NCBI GenBank assembly: GCA_943908365.1 | Contig: CALTTH010000038.1 | Coordinates: forward strand, 1 to 44,507 | DNA from: an uncultured Hyphomicrobiales bacterium | GTDB lineage: Bacteria; Pseudomonadota; Alphaproteobacteria; Rhizobiales; Rhizobiaceae | Reading direction: 5' to 3' | DNA length: 44,507 nt | Shown here: positions 31,236 through 39,771 of the stretch, piece by piece | How positions within the stretch are numbered: the stretch's first letter is position 1 | Layout of the letters: each line of letters starts with the position of its first letter | Notes under the pieces: model-generated | Told to the model about the DNA's origin: nothing | The model's input: the letters and a program-made list of their open reading frames with translations, nothing else | The model's database searches: none | Position numbers and translations under genes: made by a program

Positions 31236-33923
31236 TTACTGGATATCCAGCAGGCGTTCCAGATAGCGGCGTTCCACATCCGCAGGCGGGTTGTTGCCGA
31301 GCTTCTCACGGATTGCTTCGAGAATCTCACGTGCACGCTGCACGTCGATTTCATCCGGAACCCGAACCTGTGAATCACCGAAATCCGGGCCGGAATTGGC
31401 GCGGGGACGGCCAAGCGGATCGCGGCCGTTCTGGTCGCCCTGCCCCATCATGCCCTGCTGACCCTGGCCAGGCTGTTGGCCCTGCTGACGCATGGCCTGC
31501 ATGATCTGGCCCATCATATCCTGAGCACCCTGCCGGAGCGCATTCAACGCATTGCCCTGACCTTCGACAGCCCGTTCGCCACGGCCCTGCCCCAGCGCTT
31601 CACCGGCGCCCTTCATTTCCTGCTCGGCCTTGCCGAAATTCTGGCCGGGCTCCATGCCGAGATCGCGAAGGCCCTTTTGCAGGTCACCGAGTTGCTTGCC
31701 CAGTCCCTCCTGCTGCTGGCGCAGGTTTTTCAAAGCCTCGCGAAGTTGTTGGGCGGTCATCTGATCGGGGTTTTGCCCCTGTCCGTTCTGTGGCTGGCCA
31801 TTCTGTGGCTGGCCGTTCTGACCTTGCTGATCTTGCGGCTGCTGGCCGTTCTCGCCCATCTGCTGCTCGCCGCCCTCTTCGCCCTGCTGAGGATCGCCGC
31901 GCTGCATACGGTCGCGCAGCGCCTGGTCCAGCTTGAAGGTCTCGTCCATGAGCTTCTGTTGTTGCTGCATGATCTCGCCCAGCTTGTCGATCTGCTGGCG
32001 CAACTGGCTATTTTCCTGTTGCTGTTGGCCCTGCTGGCCACGCTGCGGCCGCCCGGCCTGCAGGTTGTTCATCATCCGCTGCATCTGCGACAGCATTTCC
32101 TGCGCTGCATCGCGGTTGCCGGAACGGGCCAGATTCTCGATCTGGTTCATCATGTTTTCCAGATCGCGCTGGCGCAACACGTTTTGCGCCTGCTGGTTCA
32201 TGTTGCCCTGGGGTGCATTCTGCATGCGCTGCGCGAGTTCCTTCATGAACTCGTTCATCGCCTCGCGAAGCTCCTGCATCAGCTTGGCAATCTCCTCATC
32301 CGGTGCCTTGCGTTCCAGTGCCTGCGACAGGGCATCCTGCGCATCGCGCAAGCGCTTTTCCGCCTGCGACAGATCACCGTCTTCGATGCCCAACGCAATT
32401 TCCCAGAGATAATCCGCCGTATTCTTCAGCATCTCCTCATTATAGGCGAGCTTCATGCGCGCCTGCGCCGATTGCAGCAGGAGATAGTGCGTCTTGTTGG
32501 GGATGGTCTCTTCCGGACGCAGACTGACCGCCTCATTATAGGCGACCGCCTTCGGCATCTGGCGGGTGTCGAGCGAGAAGATCTGCCGCTGTTCGGCGAC
32601 GGACGCGGCCAGCGGCTCGGAGAAATTGCGCCCTGGAAGGATCATTTCCTGCGGAGGGCTCTTGCCCGTCTGACCTGCGCCATCGGTTGCGACGAGCGTA
32701 ATGCGGACGCGTTTTCCTGCCATCGGATGTTCGGTGAGATTGCGGCTCGTCACGCCCTTCATGTCACGCGGATTCTGGCGCGGAAGATCGAGCTTGTATT
32801 CGGGCGGCGGATAAAGCGGCGTGGCGTCAGCCTGAACGTCGAGGGGCTCGATGACGGCATGGGCTTCACGCACGCCATAATCGTCCTTGGCGGTGAAGCC
32901 GATCTCCAGCGCACCATTGGCCGCACGGCGCGGCAGATTGTCAAAAGCGATGACCGGTGGTTTGTCCGGGATGATGTTGAAGAACCAAGACTGGCCGTTC
33001 GCCTCGATGGTACCGCTCTCCTTGAACTCCATCGTAAAGGTGCGCGGCGCAACTGCGGTCTGGCCCTCGGGGCTTGGCTGGGCAGGCGCAACAGCGACGG
33101 CGGCCTTTTCCTGTGCGCCTTCCGGCGCAAGCTTTTGCAACTCGCCGGCCTCGTCAGGCTCGAAGGTGACCTCCTCCTGGCCTGCACCACCCGTCATGCG
33201 GATCGTCAGCTTGGAGGATTGCGGAACGGAGACTGCATCCGCACGATCGGCATTCTGGCTGGTGAGAAAAATGGGCGCCCGACCGGTATAGGATGGCGGC
33301 GTCACCCAGGCATCGAGACGGATATCCGGGTTCAGCGGCCCGGAGGCCGGACGGCTGCGAAATGCATCGGCAATGCTGCCTGCACCGTTCGAATAGGAAA
33401 AGCCGAACGCAGCAACAAGGAGAAGCGCCGGGATGGCACGCAGCGCCATCCGGTCGTGGCGGGCGATATCCGGTCGCGGCAAACCCGCATCGAGCGCGGC
33501 GATCCGCTCGGCCATGCGCGTCTGGTGCTCTTTCCACAGGGCGCGCGCGATGGGGGTGTCGAAAGCGGGCTCGTCTTCCTGCACGCCGACCGGCTGGTGC
33601 GGAAGACCGTTGCGCTCTTCAAGCAGGCGCGAGGCTTCTTCCTTCGAAGGCCAGCGCAGACGCGCAATCGGCAGGAGCGCGCTGAGGAATGTGAAGACGA
33701 CAATAAAAACGACGGCCCAGCGCAAAAGGTCAGGCATCTGCCGGAACAGGCCGAACCAACCAAGCGAGACGAACACCGCGGCGACCGAGAGCGGCAGAAG
33801 CGTTTTTGGCGCGAGGCGCTCGGCAAACAGAACGAGTTTCGCAAAAAACCGTTTGGCCGCCACGCGCCGTGCCAGCTCAGGTCTCTTGTCGAAAGCGCCT
33901 TTTCCGCCCTGCCTGGTGGTCAT
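31236..33923 (-). CDS. TIGR02302 (DUF4175) family membrane protein with Gln-rich C-terminus
   Basis: 895-residue protein of a family found in alphaproteobacteria and largely uncharacterised. Near the N-terminus are two close hydrophobic helices (LLPLSVAAVFVSLGWFGLF; LLRWAVVFIVVFTFLSALL) and a third at about residue 160 (AIPALLLVAAFGFSYS). A large, probably periplasmic region with DAWVTPPSYTGRAPIFL follows, then a long helical part and a low-complexity C-terminal third rich in Gln, Met, Gly and Asn, including repeated NGQPQ units. ATG 33923 (MTTRQGGKG) is chosen. It follows lysA by 175 bases on the same strand. Function is not known; a surface or envelope scaffold role is only a guess. Confidence 0.85.
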   Translation of the reverse strand: MTTRQGGKGAFDKRPELARRVAAKRFFAKLVLFAERLAPKTLLPLSVAAVFVSLGWFGLFRQMPDLLRWAVVFIVVFTFLSALLPIARLRWPSKEEASRLLEERNGLPHQPVGVQEDEPAFDTPIARALWKEHQTRMAERIAALDAGLPRPDIARHDRMALRAIPALLLVAAFGFSYSNGAGSIADAFRSRPASGPLNPDIRLDAWVTPPSYTGRAPIFLTSQNADRADAVSVPQSSKLTIRMTGGAGQEEVTFEPDEAGELQKLAPEGAQEKAAVAVAPAQPSPEGQTAVAPRTFTMEFKESGTIEANGQSWFFNIIPDKPPVIAFDNLPRRAANGALEIGFTAKDDYGVREAHAVIEPLDVQADATPLYPPPEYKLDLPRQNPRDMKGVTSRNLTEHPMAGKRVRITLVATDGAGQTGKSPPQEMILPGRNFSEPLAASVAEQRQIFSLDTRQMPKAVAYNEAVSLRPEETIPNKTHYLLLQSAQARMKLAYNEEMLKNTADYLWEIALGIEDGDLSQAEKRLRDAQDALSQALERKAPDEEIAKLMQELREAMNEFMKELAQRMQNAPQGNMNQQAQNVLRQRDLENMMNQIENLARSGNRDAAQEMLSQMQRMMNNLQAGRPQRGQQGQQQQENSQLRQQIDKLGEIMQQQQKLMDETFKLDQALRDRMQRGDPQQGEEGGEQQMGENGQQPQDQQGQNGQPQNGQPQNGQGQNPDQMTAQQLREALKNLRQQQEGLGKQLGDLQKGLRDLGMEPGQNFGKAEQEMKGAGEALGQGRGERAVEGQGNALNALRQGAQDMMGQIMQAMRQQGQQPGQGQQGMMGQGDQNGRDPLGRPRANSGPDFGDSQVRVPDEIDVQRAREILEAIREKLGNNPPADVERRYLERLLDIQ
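31786..31820 (-). repeat. Short tandem repeat encoding NGQPQ units
   Basis: Two adjacent 15-base copies (31786-31800 and 31801-31815, one base different) and the start of a third, encoding NGQPQ repeats in the TIGR02302 protein. Probably prone to slippage in 15-base steps, which would keep the frame. Confidence 0.75.
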
Positions 33924-34037
33924 CAATCCGTTCTCCCGGTCTGGCCACACGATCTCGCCGCCAATCTCGTCAATGACGCAGCCGCGAAATCTTTCAGTGC
34001 AACAGCGTGCAGGATAGCATTGTTTGTGGCGAAGACG

Positions 34038-34067
34038 AGGGCAAGCCAGCGCTTGCCCTGCTTTTTT
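34038..34067 (+). terminator. Terminator-like hairpin facing the plus strand
   Basis: A 9-bp perfect stem AGGGCAAGC/GCTTGCCCT (34038-34046 with 34051-34059), a 4-base loop and then GCTTTTTT on the plus strand. On the minus strand, the direction of lysA, no U-tract follows. It lies between lysA and the TIGR02302 gene, where no plus-strand gene ends. Confidence 0.6.
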
Positions 34068-34098
34068 CGTTCAGTTCGCCTAATCGTGATAGACGCTC

Positions 34099-35367
34099 TC
34101 AGTCGAGCCAGGCCGGCACGGAGTCAAGCGCGATCAGCTCTTCATAGGTGCCGCGCGGGCGAATGACATGGAACTGGTTTCCATTGACCAACACTTCCGG
34201 CACGAGAAGCCGCGAGTTGTAAGTCCCGGCCTGCACCGCGCCATAAGCACCGGCAGAGCTGACGGCAATGAGATCACCGGGCTCAGGTTCTGCCATCTCA
34301 CGGTCCAGCGCGAGATAATCGCCCGTCTCGCAGACCGGCCCCACCACGTCCGCCTTGATGCGCGGCGCATCTGCGGACGGGTGCACGACGGGGCGAATGC
34401 CGTGATAGGCTTCATAGAGCGTCGGACGGATGAGGTCGTTCATCGCCGCATCGACGATGACGAATGACTTCTCCCCGCCATCCTTTACGTAAAGAACTTC
34501 GGTTACGAGGATGCCAGCGTTGCCGACGATCAGGCGGCCCGGCTCGGTGACGATCTTGCAGTTGAGGCTCTTCAGCTCATTCTTGACGATATGCGCATAG
34601 GCATCCGGCAGGGGAGGAGGATTGTTGTCATCCTTATAGGGGATGCCTAGGCCCCCACCGATGTCCACATGGCTGATCGTGTGGCCATCGCCACGCAACG
34701 ACTCCACCAACTCGCGCAGCAATCGGAACGCATCTTCGAAAGGCTGCAGCTCAGTGATCTGGCTGCCGATATGCATGTCGATGCCGCTGACATCGATGCC
34801 GGGAAGTGTCGCGGCATGGGCATAGACGGCCCGCGCCCGCTGATAGGAAATCCCGAACTTGTTTTCCTTCTTGCCGGTCGAAATCTTGGCATGGGTCTTG
34901 GCATCCACATCCGGGTTGATGCGGAAGGAGACAGGCGCCTTCTTGCCGGCCTTCACCGCGCGCAGATTGAGGATTTCGAGTTCCGGTTCAGATTCCACGT
35001 TGAAACAGTAGATGCCGGCCTCAAGCGCCAGATCCATTTCCGCCGGCGTCTTACCAACGCCGGAAAACATGATGCGGCTTGCCGGAACGCCAGCGGCCAG
35101 CGCACGACGAAGCTCACCGCCTGATACGACGTCGATCCCCGCGCCAAGCTTTGCCAGTGTCTTCAGCACAGCCTGGTTGGAATTGGCCTTCATGGCGTAG
35201 CAGACCATTGCGTCCACATCGCTGAAAGCTTCAGAGAACACCTTGTAGTGACGCTCAAGCGTCGCCGTTGAATAGACGTAGAAGGGCGTCCCGACAGCCT
35301 TGGCAATTTCAGGCACGGGAACGTTTTCGGCGTGCAGCACGCCGTCGATGTAATGAAAATGGTTCAC
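34099..35367 (-). CDS. lysA: Diaminopimelate decarboxylase
   Basis: 422-residue PLP enzyme that converts meso-diaminopimelate to lysine, the last step of lysine synthesis. The PLP Lys60 is in VCYAMKANSNQ. The fold type III phosphate loop is HVDIGGGLGIPY and EPGRLIVGNAG. The C-domain has GPVCETGDYLALDRE, which provides the active-site Cys from the second subunit, and SSAGAYGAVQAGTYNSR. Length and start (ATG 35367) match the family. It begins 12 bases after the lipoprotein gene lptM, a conserved pairing, and is probably co-transcribed with it. Confidence 0.97.
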   Translation of the reverse strand: MNHFHYIDGVLHAENVPVPEIAKAVGTPFYVYSTATLERHYKVFSEAFSDVDAMVCYAMKANSNQAVLKTLAKLGAGIDVVSGGELRRALAAGVPASRIMFSGVGKTPAEMDLALEAGIYCFNVESEPELEILNLRAVKAGKKAPVSFRINPDVDAKTHAKISTGKKENKFGISYQRARAVYAHAATLPGIDVSGIDMHIGSQITELQPFEDAFRLLRELVESLRGDGHTISHVDIGGGLGIPYKDDNNPPPLPDAYAHIVKNELKSLNCKIVTEPGRLIVGNAGILVTEVLYVKDGGEKSFVIVDAAMNDLIRPTLYEAYHGIRPVVHPSADAPRIKADVVGPVCETGDYLALDREMAEPEPGDLIAVSSAGAYGAVQAGTYNSRLLVPEVLVNGNQFHVIRPRGTYEELIALDSVPAWLD

Positions 35368-35379
35368 GGCTGTAATCCG

Positions 35380-35574
35380 TTACAGAAGCTTGTCGAGGAT
35401 GAAGGGGCGTTCCGGCGTCTTTTCCACCTTGTTGTCCGAGCGCTGGTTGCGCTGCTCGACCGGCGTGCTTGGCGCATCGAGATCGCCCTTGCGACCACAG
35501 CTGGAAAGAGCAAGACCTGCGGCAAGCGCCACGCTGACCGGAATGATGATACTGCGAGAGGTTTTAAAGCGCAT
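35380..35574 (-). CDS. lptM: LptM-like small lipoprotein (YifL family)
   Basis: 64-residue lipoprotein. A basic N-terminus and hydrophobic stretch (SIIIPVSVALAAGLAL) end in a lipobox with Cys26 (LALSSC). The signature C-G-x-K-G-x-L-x-x-P appears as CGRKGDLDAP, typical of LptM, which helps mature the LptD/LptE lipopolysaccharide translocon in the outer membrane. The longer open frame upstream of ATG 35574 lies inside argH and is not real. It precedes lysA by 12 bases, as in many proteobacteria. Confidence 0.88.
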   Translation of the reverse strand: MRFKTSRSIIIPVSVALAAGLALSSCGRKGDLDAPSTPVEQRNQRSDNKVEKTPERPFILDKLL

Positions 35575-35610
35575 GGACCCGTCCAAAGAAATCTTTGCAT
35601 CTCTGATAAC

Positions 35611-35640
35611 GAAAAACAGGGAGCTTGTGCACCCTGTTTC
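35611..35640 (-). terminator. Intrinsic terminator of argH
   Basis: Stem AAACAGGG/CCCTGTTT (35614-35621 with 35632-35639), a 10-base loop and a TTTTT tract when read on the minus strand. It starts 41 bases past the argH stop. Only 36 bases separate it from the lptM start, so lptM-lysA either has a very compact promoter or is reached by read-through. Confidence 0.82.
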
Positions 35641-35680
35641 TTGTGATGGTGGCGTAACGCCAGATTGATCGGTTGCTCGA

Positions 35681-37081
35681 TCAGTTGCGGCCGCGCCACC
35701 AGGCGATCTGCTTGCGCACCTCAGACGGCGCCGTACCGCCGAAGCTGGTGCGGCTTGCCACCGACGCCTCGACCGACAGCACGTCGAAGACGCTGGCGGT
35801 GATCGCCGAATTGATCGCCTGCAATTCCTCAAGCGAGAGATCGGCGAGATCGCAGCCCTTCTTCTCCGCAAGCGCAACCGCATGTCCTGTCACGTGATGC
35901 GCATCGCGGAATGGCAGGCCAGCCTCGCGCACCAGCCAGTCGGCTAGATCCGTCGCGGTCGAGTAACCGGAACCGGCAGCGGCACGCATGCGATCAGCGC
36001 GCACCTCCAGATCGCGGATCATGCCAGTCATGGCGGCAATCGCAAGCTCCAGGCTCTCCGCCGCATCGAAGACCTGTTCCTTGTCTTCCTGCATATCCTT
36101 GGAATAGGCGAGCGGCAGACCCTTCATTACAGTGAGGAGCGCGACCAGCGAGCCATTGATGCGGCCGGTCTTGGCGCGCACCAGTTCCGCGGCATCGGGG
36201 TTCTTCTTTTGCGGCATGATGGAGGAGCCGGTGGAGAAAGCATCCGACAGACGAATGAAGCCGAATTGCGGTGTCGACCAGATGACGATCTCTTCCGCAA
36301 GGCGCGACAGATGCGTGGCGCAGATGGAGGCGATCGAGAGAAACTCCAGTGCGAAGTCGCGATCCGACACAGTATCGATGGAGTTGCGCGTCGGCTCGCG
36401 GAAGCCGAGCGCATTCGCCGTCATATGGCGGTCGATCGGGTAACCGGTTCCGGCAAGTGCTGCAGCGCCGATCGGGCTTTCATCCAGATGCTCGATGGCG
36501 TGGCGAACCCGGGCACGGTCGCGGCCAAACATTTCGACATAGGCCATGCAATGGTGGCCGAAGGTTACGGGCTGGGCCGTCTGCAGATGGGTGAAGCCCG
36601 GCATGACCGTATCGGCATGTTCTTCGGCGCGGTCGAGGAAGGCTGCGATCAAAGCGCTCAGCATGGCTTCAGTTTTCTGAAGCTCTTCCTTGACCCAGAG
36701 GCGGAAATCGAGTGCAACCTGGTCGTTGCGCGAGCGCGCCGTGTGCAAGCGTCCAGCGGCGGGTCCGATGAGATGTGCGAGACGCGCCTCGATGTTCATG
36801 TGAATGTCTTCGAGCTTGCGCGAAAACTCGAAGGTCCCTGCCTCGATTTCTGAAAGGATCGTGTTCAGACCCTCGATGATCTTGTCTTTATCTTCGGCCG
36901 AAATAATGCCTTTTGCAGCAAGCATGGTGGCGTGGGCGATGGCGCCTCGGATGTCCTGGGCGTAAAGCTTCTTGTCGAAGCCGATGGAGGCATTTATCTC
37001 TTCCATGATGGCTGAGGGACCGGAAGCAAAGCGTCCGCCCCACATCTGGTTGGAGGATTTTTGTTCTGCGCCGTCAGCCAT
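35681..37081 (-). CDS. argH: Argininosuccinate lyase
   Basis: 466-residue enzyme of the fumarase/aspartase superfamily, splitting argininosuccinate into arginine and fumarate. The family signature loop GSSIMPQKKNPDAAELVRAK is intact and includes the catalytic Ser. Earlier marks are QMWGGRFASGPS, the HTARSRNDQVALDFRLW block and GFTHLQTAQPVTFGHH. ATG 37081 (MADGAEQKS) is chosen, as the upstream open-frame residues read into the divergent tlpA. It runs away from tlpA with only 22 bases between start codons. argJ, another arginine gene, is elsewhere in the window and not in the same operon. Confidence 0.97.
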   Translation of the reverse strand: MADGAEQKSSNQMWGGRFASGPSAIMEEINASIGFDKKLYAQDIRGAIAHATMLAAKGIISAEDKDKIIEGLNTILSEIEAGTFEFSRKLEDIHMNIEARLAHLIGPAAGRLHTARSRNDQVALDFRLWVKEELQKTEAMLSALIAAFLDRAEEHADTVMPGFTHLQTAQPVTFGHHCMAYVEMFGRDRARVRHAIEHLDESPIGAAALAGTGYPIDRHMTANALGFREPTRNSIDTVSDRDFALEFLSIASICATHLSRLAEEIVIWSTPQFGFIRLSDAFSTGSSIMPQKKNPDAAELVRAKTGRINGSLVALLTVMKGLPLAYSKDMQEDKEQVFDAAESLELAIAAMTGMIRDLEVRADRMRAAAGSGYSTATDLADWLVREAGLPFRDAHHVTGHAVALAEKKGCDLADLSLEELQAINSAITASVFDVLSVEASVASRTSFGGTAPSEVRKQIAWWRGRN

Positions 37082-37103
37082 TGTGCATGCCCTGGAGTAT
37101 TCG

Positions 37104-37772
37104 ATGACAGAAAAAAGACCTTTCAGACTTCCTTCCGTCAGACTTGTTGCAATTGCCGCCCTCGCCGGCATTGTCAGCGGCGGGGGAGTGGTGTTGTTCA
37201 GGCATATTGGGTCTGAAGGACAGGTTCAAGGGGCAGCGGTTGCGGATGCGGCTTTATGTGAGGGTGCGGCCAAGCGCATTGCCAGCATCGAACCCCTGCT
37301 GAAAGGCCAGATCGCGGCGATGTCGCCAACCGATAAGCCCCGTGTCATTCCGCTCTCCTTCAAGTCGGCCGACGGCACCGCGATGACGCAAGCGGATCTC
37401 AAAGGCAAAACCGTTCTTCTGAACCTCTGGGCCACATGGTGCGTGCCCTGCCGCGAGGAGATGCCGGCTCTCAACGCCTTGGAAAAGGAAAAGGGCAGCA
37501 ACGCGTTCGAAGTCGTGACCATCAATATCGACAATGGTGAGGACGAGAAGCCAAAAGCCTTCATGAGCGAATACAAGATCGATTCGCTGAAGCTTTACCG
37601 CGACAGCTCCATGGGCGTCTTCAATGCCTTGAAAAAGGAAGGCCTTGCCTTCGGCCTGCCGGCAACGCTGCTTCTGGATGACAAGGGCTGCCTGCTTGCT
37701 TCCATGAACGGTCCGGCCGCTTGGGACAGCCCCGACGCCAAGGCGCTGGTAACGGCAGCAACCTCCCCCTGA
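37104..37772 (+). CDS. tlpA: TlpA-type membrane-anchored thiol-disulfide oxidoreductase
   Basis: 222-residue thioredoxin-fold protein with one N-terminal membrane anchor (LVAIAALAGIVSGGGVVLF) and a periplasmic domain with the active site WATWCVPCREEMPAL. It matches the Bradyrhizobium TlpA plan, including two extra cysteines, one before the domain (ALCEGAAKRI) and one near the end (DDKGCLLAS), which form a structural disulfide there. Bradyrhizobium TlpA reduces the copper-site cysteines of ScoI and CoxB for cytochrome aa3 assembly; the same role here is inferred. ATG 37104; the 22-base gap to argH leaves little space for a promoter. It ends flush with the convergent hydroxyacyl-CoA dehydrogenase gene. 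Confidence 0.92.
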   Translation: MTEKRPFRLPSVRLVAIAALAGIVSGGGVVLFRHIGSEGQVQGAAVADAALCEGAAKRIASIEPLLKGQIAAMSPTDKPRVIPLSFKSADGTAMTQADLKGKTVLLNLWATWCVPCREEMPALNALEKEKGSNAFEVVTINIDNGEDEKPKAFMSEYKIDSLKLYRDSSMGVFNALKKEGLAFGLPATLLLDDKGCLLASMNGPAAWDSPDAKALVTAATSP

Positions 37773-38654
37773 TCAGCGTGTCGGGACCGGAACCTCGCCA
37801 CGGTAATCGTAAAAGCCGCGGCCGGATTTGCGGCCAAGCCAGCCGGCTTCGACATATTTGACCAGCAATGGGCATGGTCGATATTTGCTGTCGGCCAGGC
37901 CATCATGCAGCACCTGCATGATCGAAAGACAAGTGTCGAGACCAATAAAGTCGGCAAGCTGCAGCGGCCCCATGGGGTGGTTTGCACCAAGCTTCATGGC
38001 CGTATCGATGGCTTCCACCGTGCCAACGCCTTCATAAAGCGTATAGATCGCCTCGTTGATCATCGGCAGAAGAATGCGGTTGACGATGAAGGCTGGGAAA
38101 TCTTCCGCAACGGTAATCGCCTTGTCCAGCGAGCGGACATAATCCTTGGCCGTGTCGAAGGTCTTTTCGCCGGTGGCAATGCCGCGCACCAGTTCGACGA
38201 GTTTCATCACCGGTACCGGGTTCATGAAGTGAATGCCCATGAACTGTTCGGGGCGGTCGGTTGCCGACGCCAGGCGGGTAATGGATAGGGACGAGGTGTT
38301 GGTGGCAAGCAGGGCTTCAGGTTTCAGCACCGGGCAGACCTGAGCGTAGATCTTGCGCTTGACCTCTTCGTTTTCGGTGGCGGCCTCGATGACAAGATCC
38401 ATTGCCGCCAGATCGTTCAGATCGGAAGACCCGCCGATCAGGCCAAGCGCGGACTTGCGCGCATCGTCCTCAAGCTTGCCGTTGGAGACTTGTCTCGCCA
38501 GATTGCCGTTGATGGTGGCCAGCCCCGCCTCGATGCGATCCTTGGAGACGTCGTAGATATGCACCTTGTAGCCTGCCAGAGCAGACACATGCGCGATGCC
38601 GCAGCCCATCTGACCGGCTCCGATAACACCGATGTTCTTGATTGGGGCTGTCAT
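37773..38654 (-). CDS. hbd: 3-hydroxybutyryl-CoA dehydrogenase
   Basis: 293-residue NAD-dependent short-chain 3-hydroxyacyl-CoA dehydrogenase. The Rossmann motif is IGVIGAGQMGCGIAHVSA, and the catalytic-histidine block is QFMGIHFMNPVPVMKLVELV. NRILLPMINEAIYTLYEGVG and GANHPMGPLQLADFIGLD are C-domain family blocks. It oxidises 3-hydroxybutyryl-CoA to acetoacetyl-CoA, or reduces it in poly-hydroxybutyrate turnover. ATG 38654 (MTAPIKNIG) has an AGGAGA site. It lies downstream of etfA past a terminator, so it may have its own promoter. The neighbouring ETF genes fit a role in acyl-CoA oxidation. Confidence 0.95.
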   Translation of the reverse strand: MTAPIKNIGVIGAGQMGCGIAHVSALAGYKVHIYDVSKDRIEAGLATINGNLARQVSNGKLEDDARKSALGLIGGSSDLNDLAAMDLVIEAATENEEVKRKIYAQVCPVLKPEALLATNTSSLSITRLASATDRPEQFMGIHFMNPVPVMKLVELVRGIATGEKTFDTAKDYVRSLDKAITVAEDFPAFIVNRILLPMINEAIYTLYEGVGTVEAIDTAMKLGANHPMGPLQLADFIGLDTCLSIMQVLHDGLADSKYRPCPLLVKYVEAGWLGRKSGRGFYDYRGEVPVPTR

Positions 38655-38765
38655 GCGTTTATCTCCTGTCGGGTTGGTCTCAGCGCTCATGGCGTCGAAG
38701 CGCGTCTTGGTCTTTCAGACTGACCCGGTCGCGCTTCAGATCTTCGTTGTTGCGCATATTGCCAC

Positions 38766-38802
38766 AAAACGAAAGCGGCGCGTCGGTAAAAACGCGCCGC
38801 TT
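38766..38802 (-). terminator. Intrinsic terminator of etfA
   Basis: An 11-bp perfect stem AAGCGGCGCGT/ACGCGCCGCTT (38773-38783 with 38792-38802), with an 8-base loop; on the minus strand it is followed by TCGTTTTG. It begins 16 bases after the etfA stop and separates etfBA from hbd. Confidence 0.85.
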
Positions 38803-38818
38803 CCCATCATTGCGGTTA

Positions 38819-39748
38819 TCAGATTGCTTTTTCAAGCTCTGGAAGGGCTTCGAAGAGGTCCGCGACGAGACCGTAATCGGCAACCTGGAAGATGGGTGCC
38901 TCTTCGTCCTTGTTAATGGCAACGATGACCTTGGAGTCTTTCATACCCGCCAGATGCTGGATGGCACCGGAGATACCGCAAGCAATGTAGAGCTGCGGAG
39001 CGACCACCTTGCCCGTCTGGCCAACCTGCCAGTCGTTCGGCGCATAGCCAGCATCGACGGCAGCGCGCGATGCGCCGACTGCGGCACCGAGCTTATCGGC
39101 AACCGGCAGGATGACTTCCTTGAACTTCTCCGAAGAACCAAGCGCACGACCGCCTGAGATGATGATCTTGGCAGAGGTGAGTTCCGGACGGTCGGACGAA
39201 GCAAGCGCGTCCGAAACGAAGGAGGAAACGCCGGGGTTCTCGGCAGCCGAGACGGTTTCGACGGAGGCAGAACCGCCAGCCTGTGCCGGAGCGAAGGACG
39301 CGGTCCGAACGGTGATGACCTTCTTGGCGTCGGTCGACTGGACCGTCTGGATAGCGTTGCCGGCATAGATCGGACGCTTGAAAGTATCGGGGGACACGAC
39401 GTCCGTGATTTCGGAAATCTGCGCCACATCGAGAAGCGCTGCAACGCGGGGCAGCACGTTCTTGGCCGAGGCCGTCGCAGGGGCAATGATCACGTCATAG
39501 GAGGCAGCAAGCAAGACGATCAGAGCTGCCAGCGGCTCGGCCAACTGGTTGGCATAGGATGCGTCGTCGGCAAGCAGCACCTTGGAAACGCCCGAAAGCT
39601 TCGCAGCTTCATCGGCTGCCGCTTTGGCGCCCGAGCCGGCGACCAGCACATGCACGTCACCACCGATTTGCGTTGCCGCCGTCAGCGTCTTTGCCGTCTG
39701 GTCGGAAAGGGTTGCATTGTCGTGTTCTGCCAGAAGAAGAATGGCCAT
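38819..39748 (-). CDS. etfA: Electron transfer flavoprotein subunit alpha
   Basis: 309-residue FAD-carrying ETF subunit. It begins MAILLLAEHDNATLSDQT. The C-terminal FAD domain has the signature SGGRALGSSEKFKEVILPVADKLGAAVGASRAAVDAG, then YAPNDWQVGQTGKVVAPQLY and GISGAIQHLAGM. With EtfB it accepts electrons from acyl-CoA dehydrogenases and passes them to ETF-ubiquinone oxidoreductase. ATG 39748, 23 bases after etfB; the two form a pair with a terminator after etfA. Confidence 0.97.
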   Translation of the reverse strand: MAILLLAEHDNATLSDQTAKTLTAATQIGGDVHVLVAGSGAKAAADEAAKLSGVSKVLLADDASYANQLAEPLAALIVLLAASYDVIIAPATASAKNVLPRVAALLDVAQISEITDVVSPDTFKRPIYAGNAIQTVQSTDAKKVITVRTASFAPAQAGGSASVETVSAAENPGVSSFVSDALASSDRPELTSAKIIISGGRALGSSEKFKEVILPVADKLGAAVGASRAAVDAGYAPNDWQVGQTGKVVAPQLYIACGISGAIQHLAGMKDSKVIVAINKDEEAPIFQVADYGLVADLFEALPELEKAI

Positions 39749-39771
39749 GGTTTATCTCCCTTTCACTTTCC

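Noticed and set aside
31476..34166. 896-codon open frame on the plus strand opposite the TIGR02302 gene
   Set aside because: Leu/Arg-rich product mirroring Gln-rich codons of the real gene (CAG read as CTG); also runs through a terminator-like hairpin.
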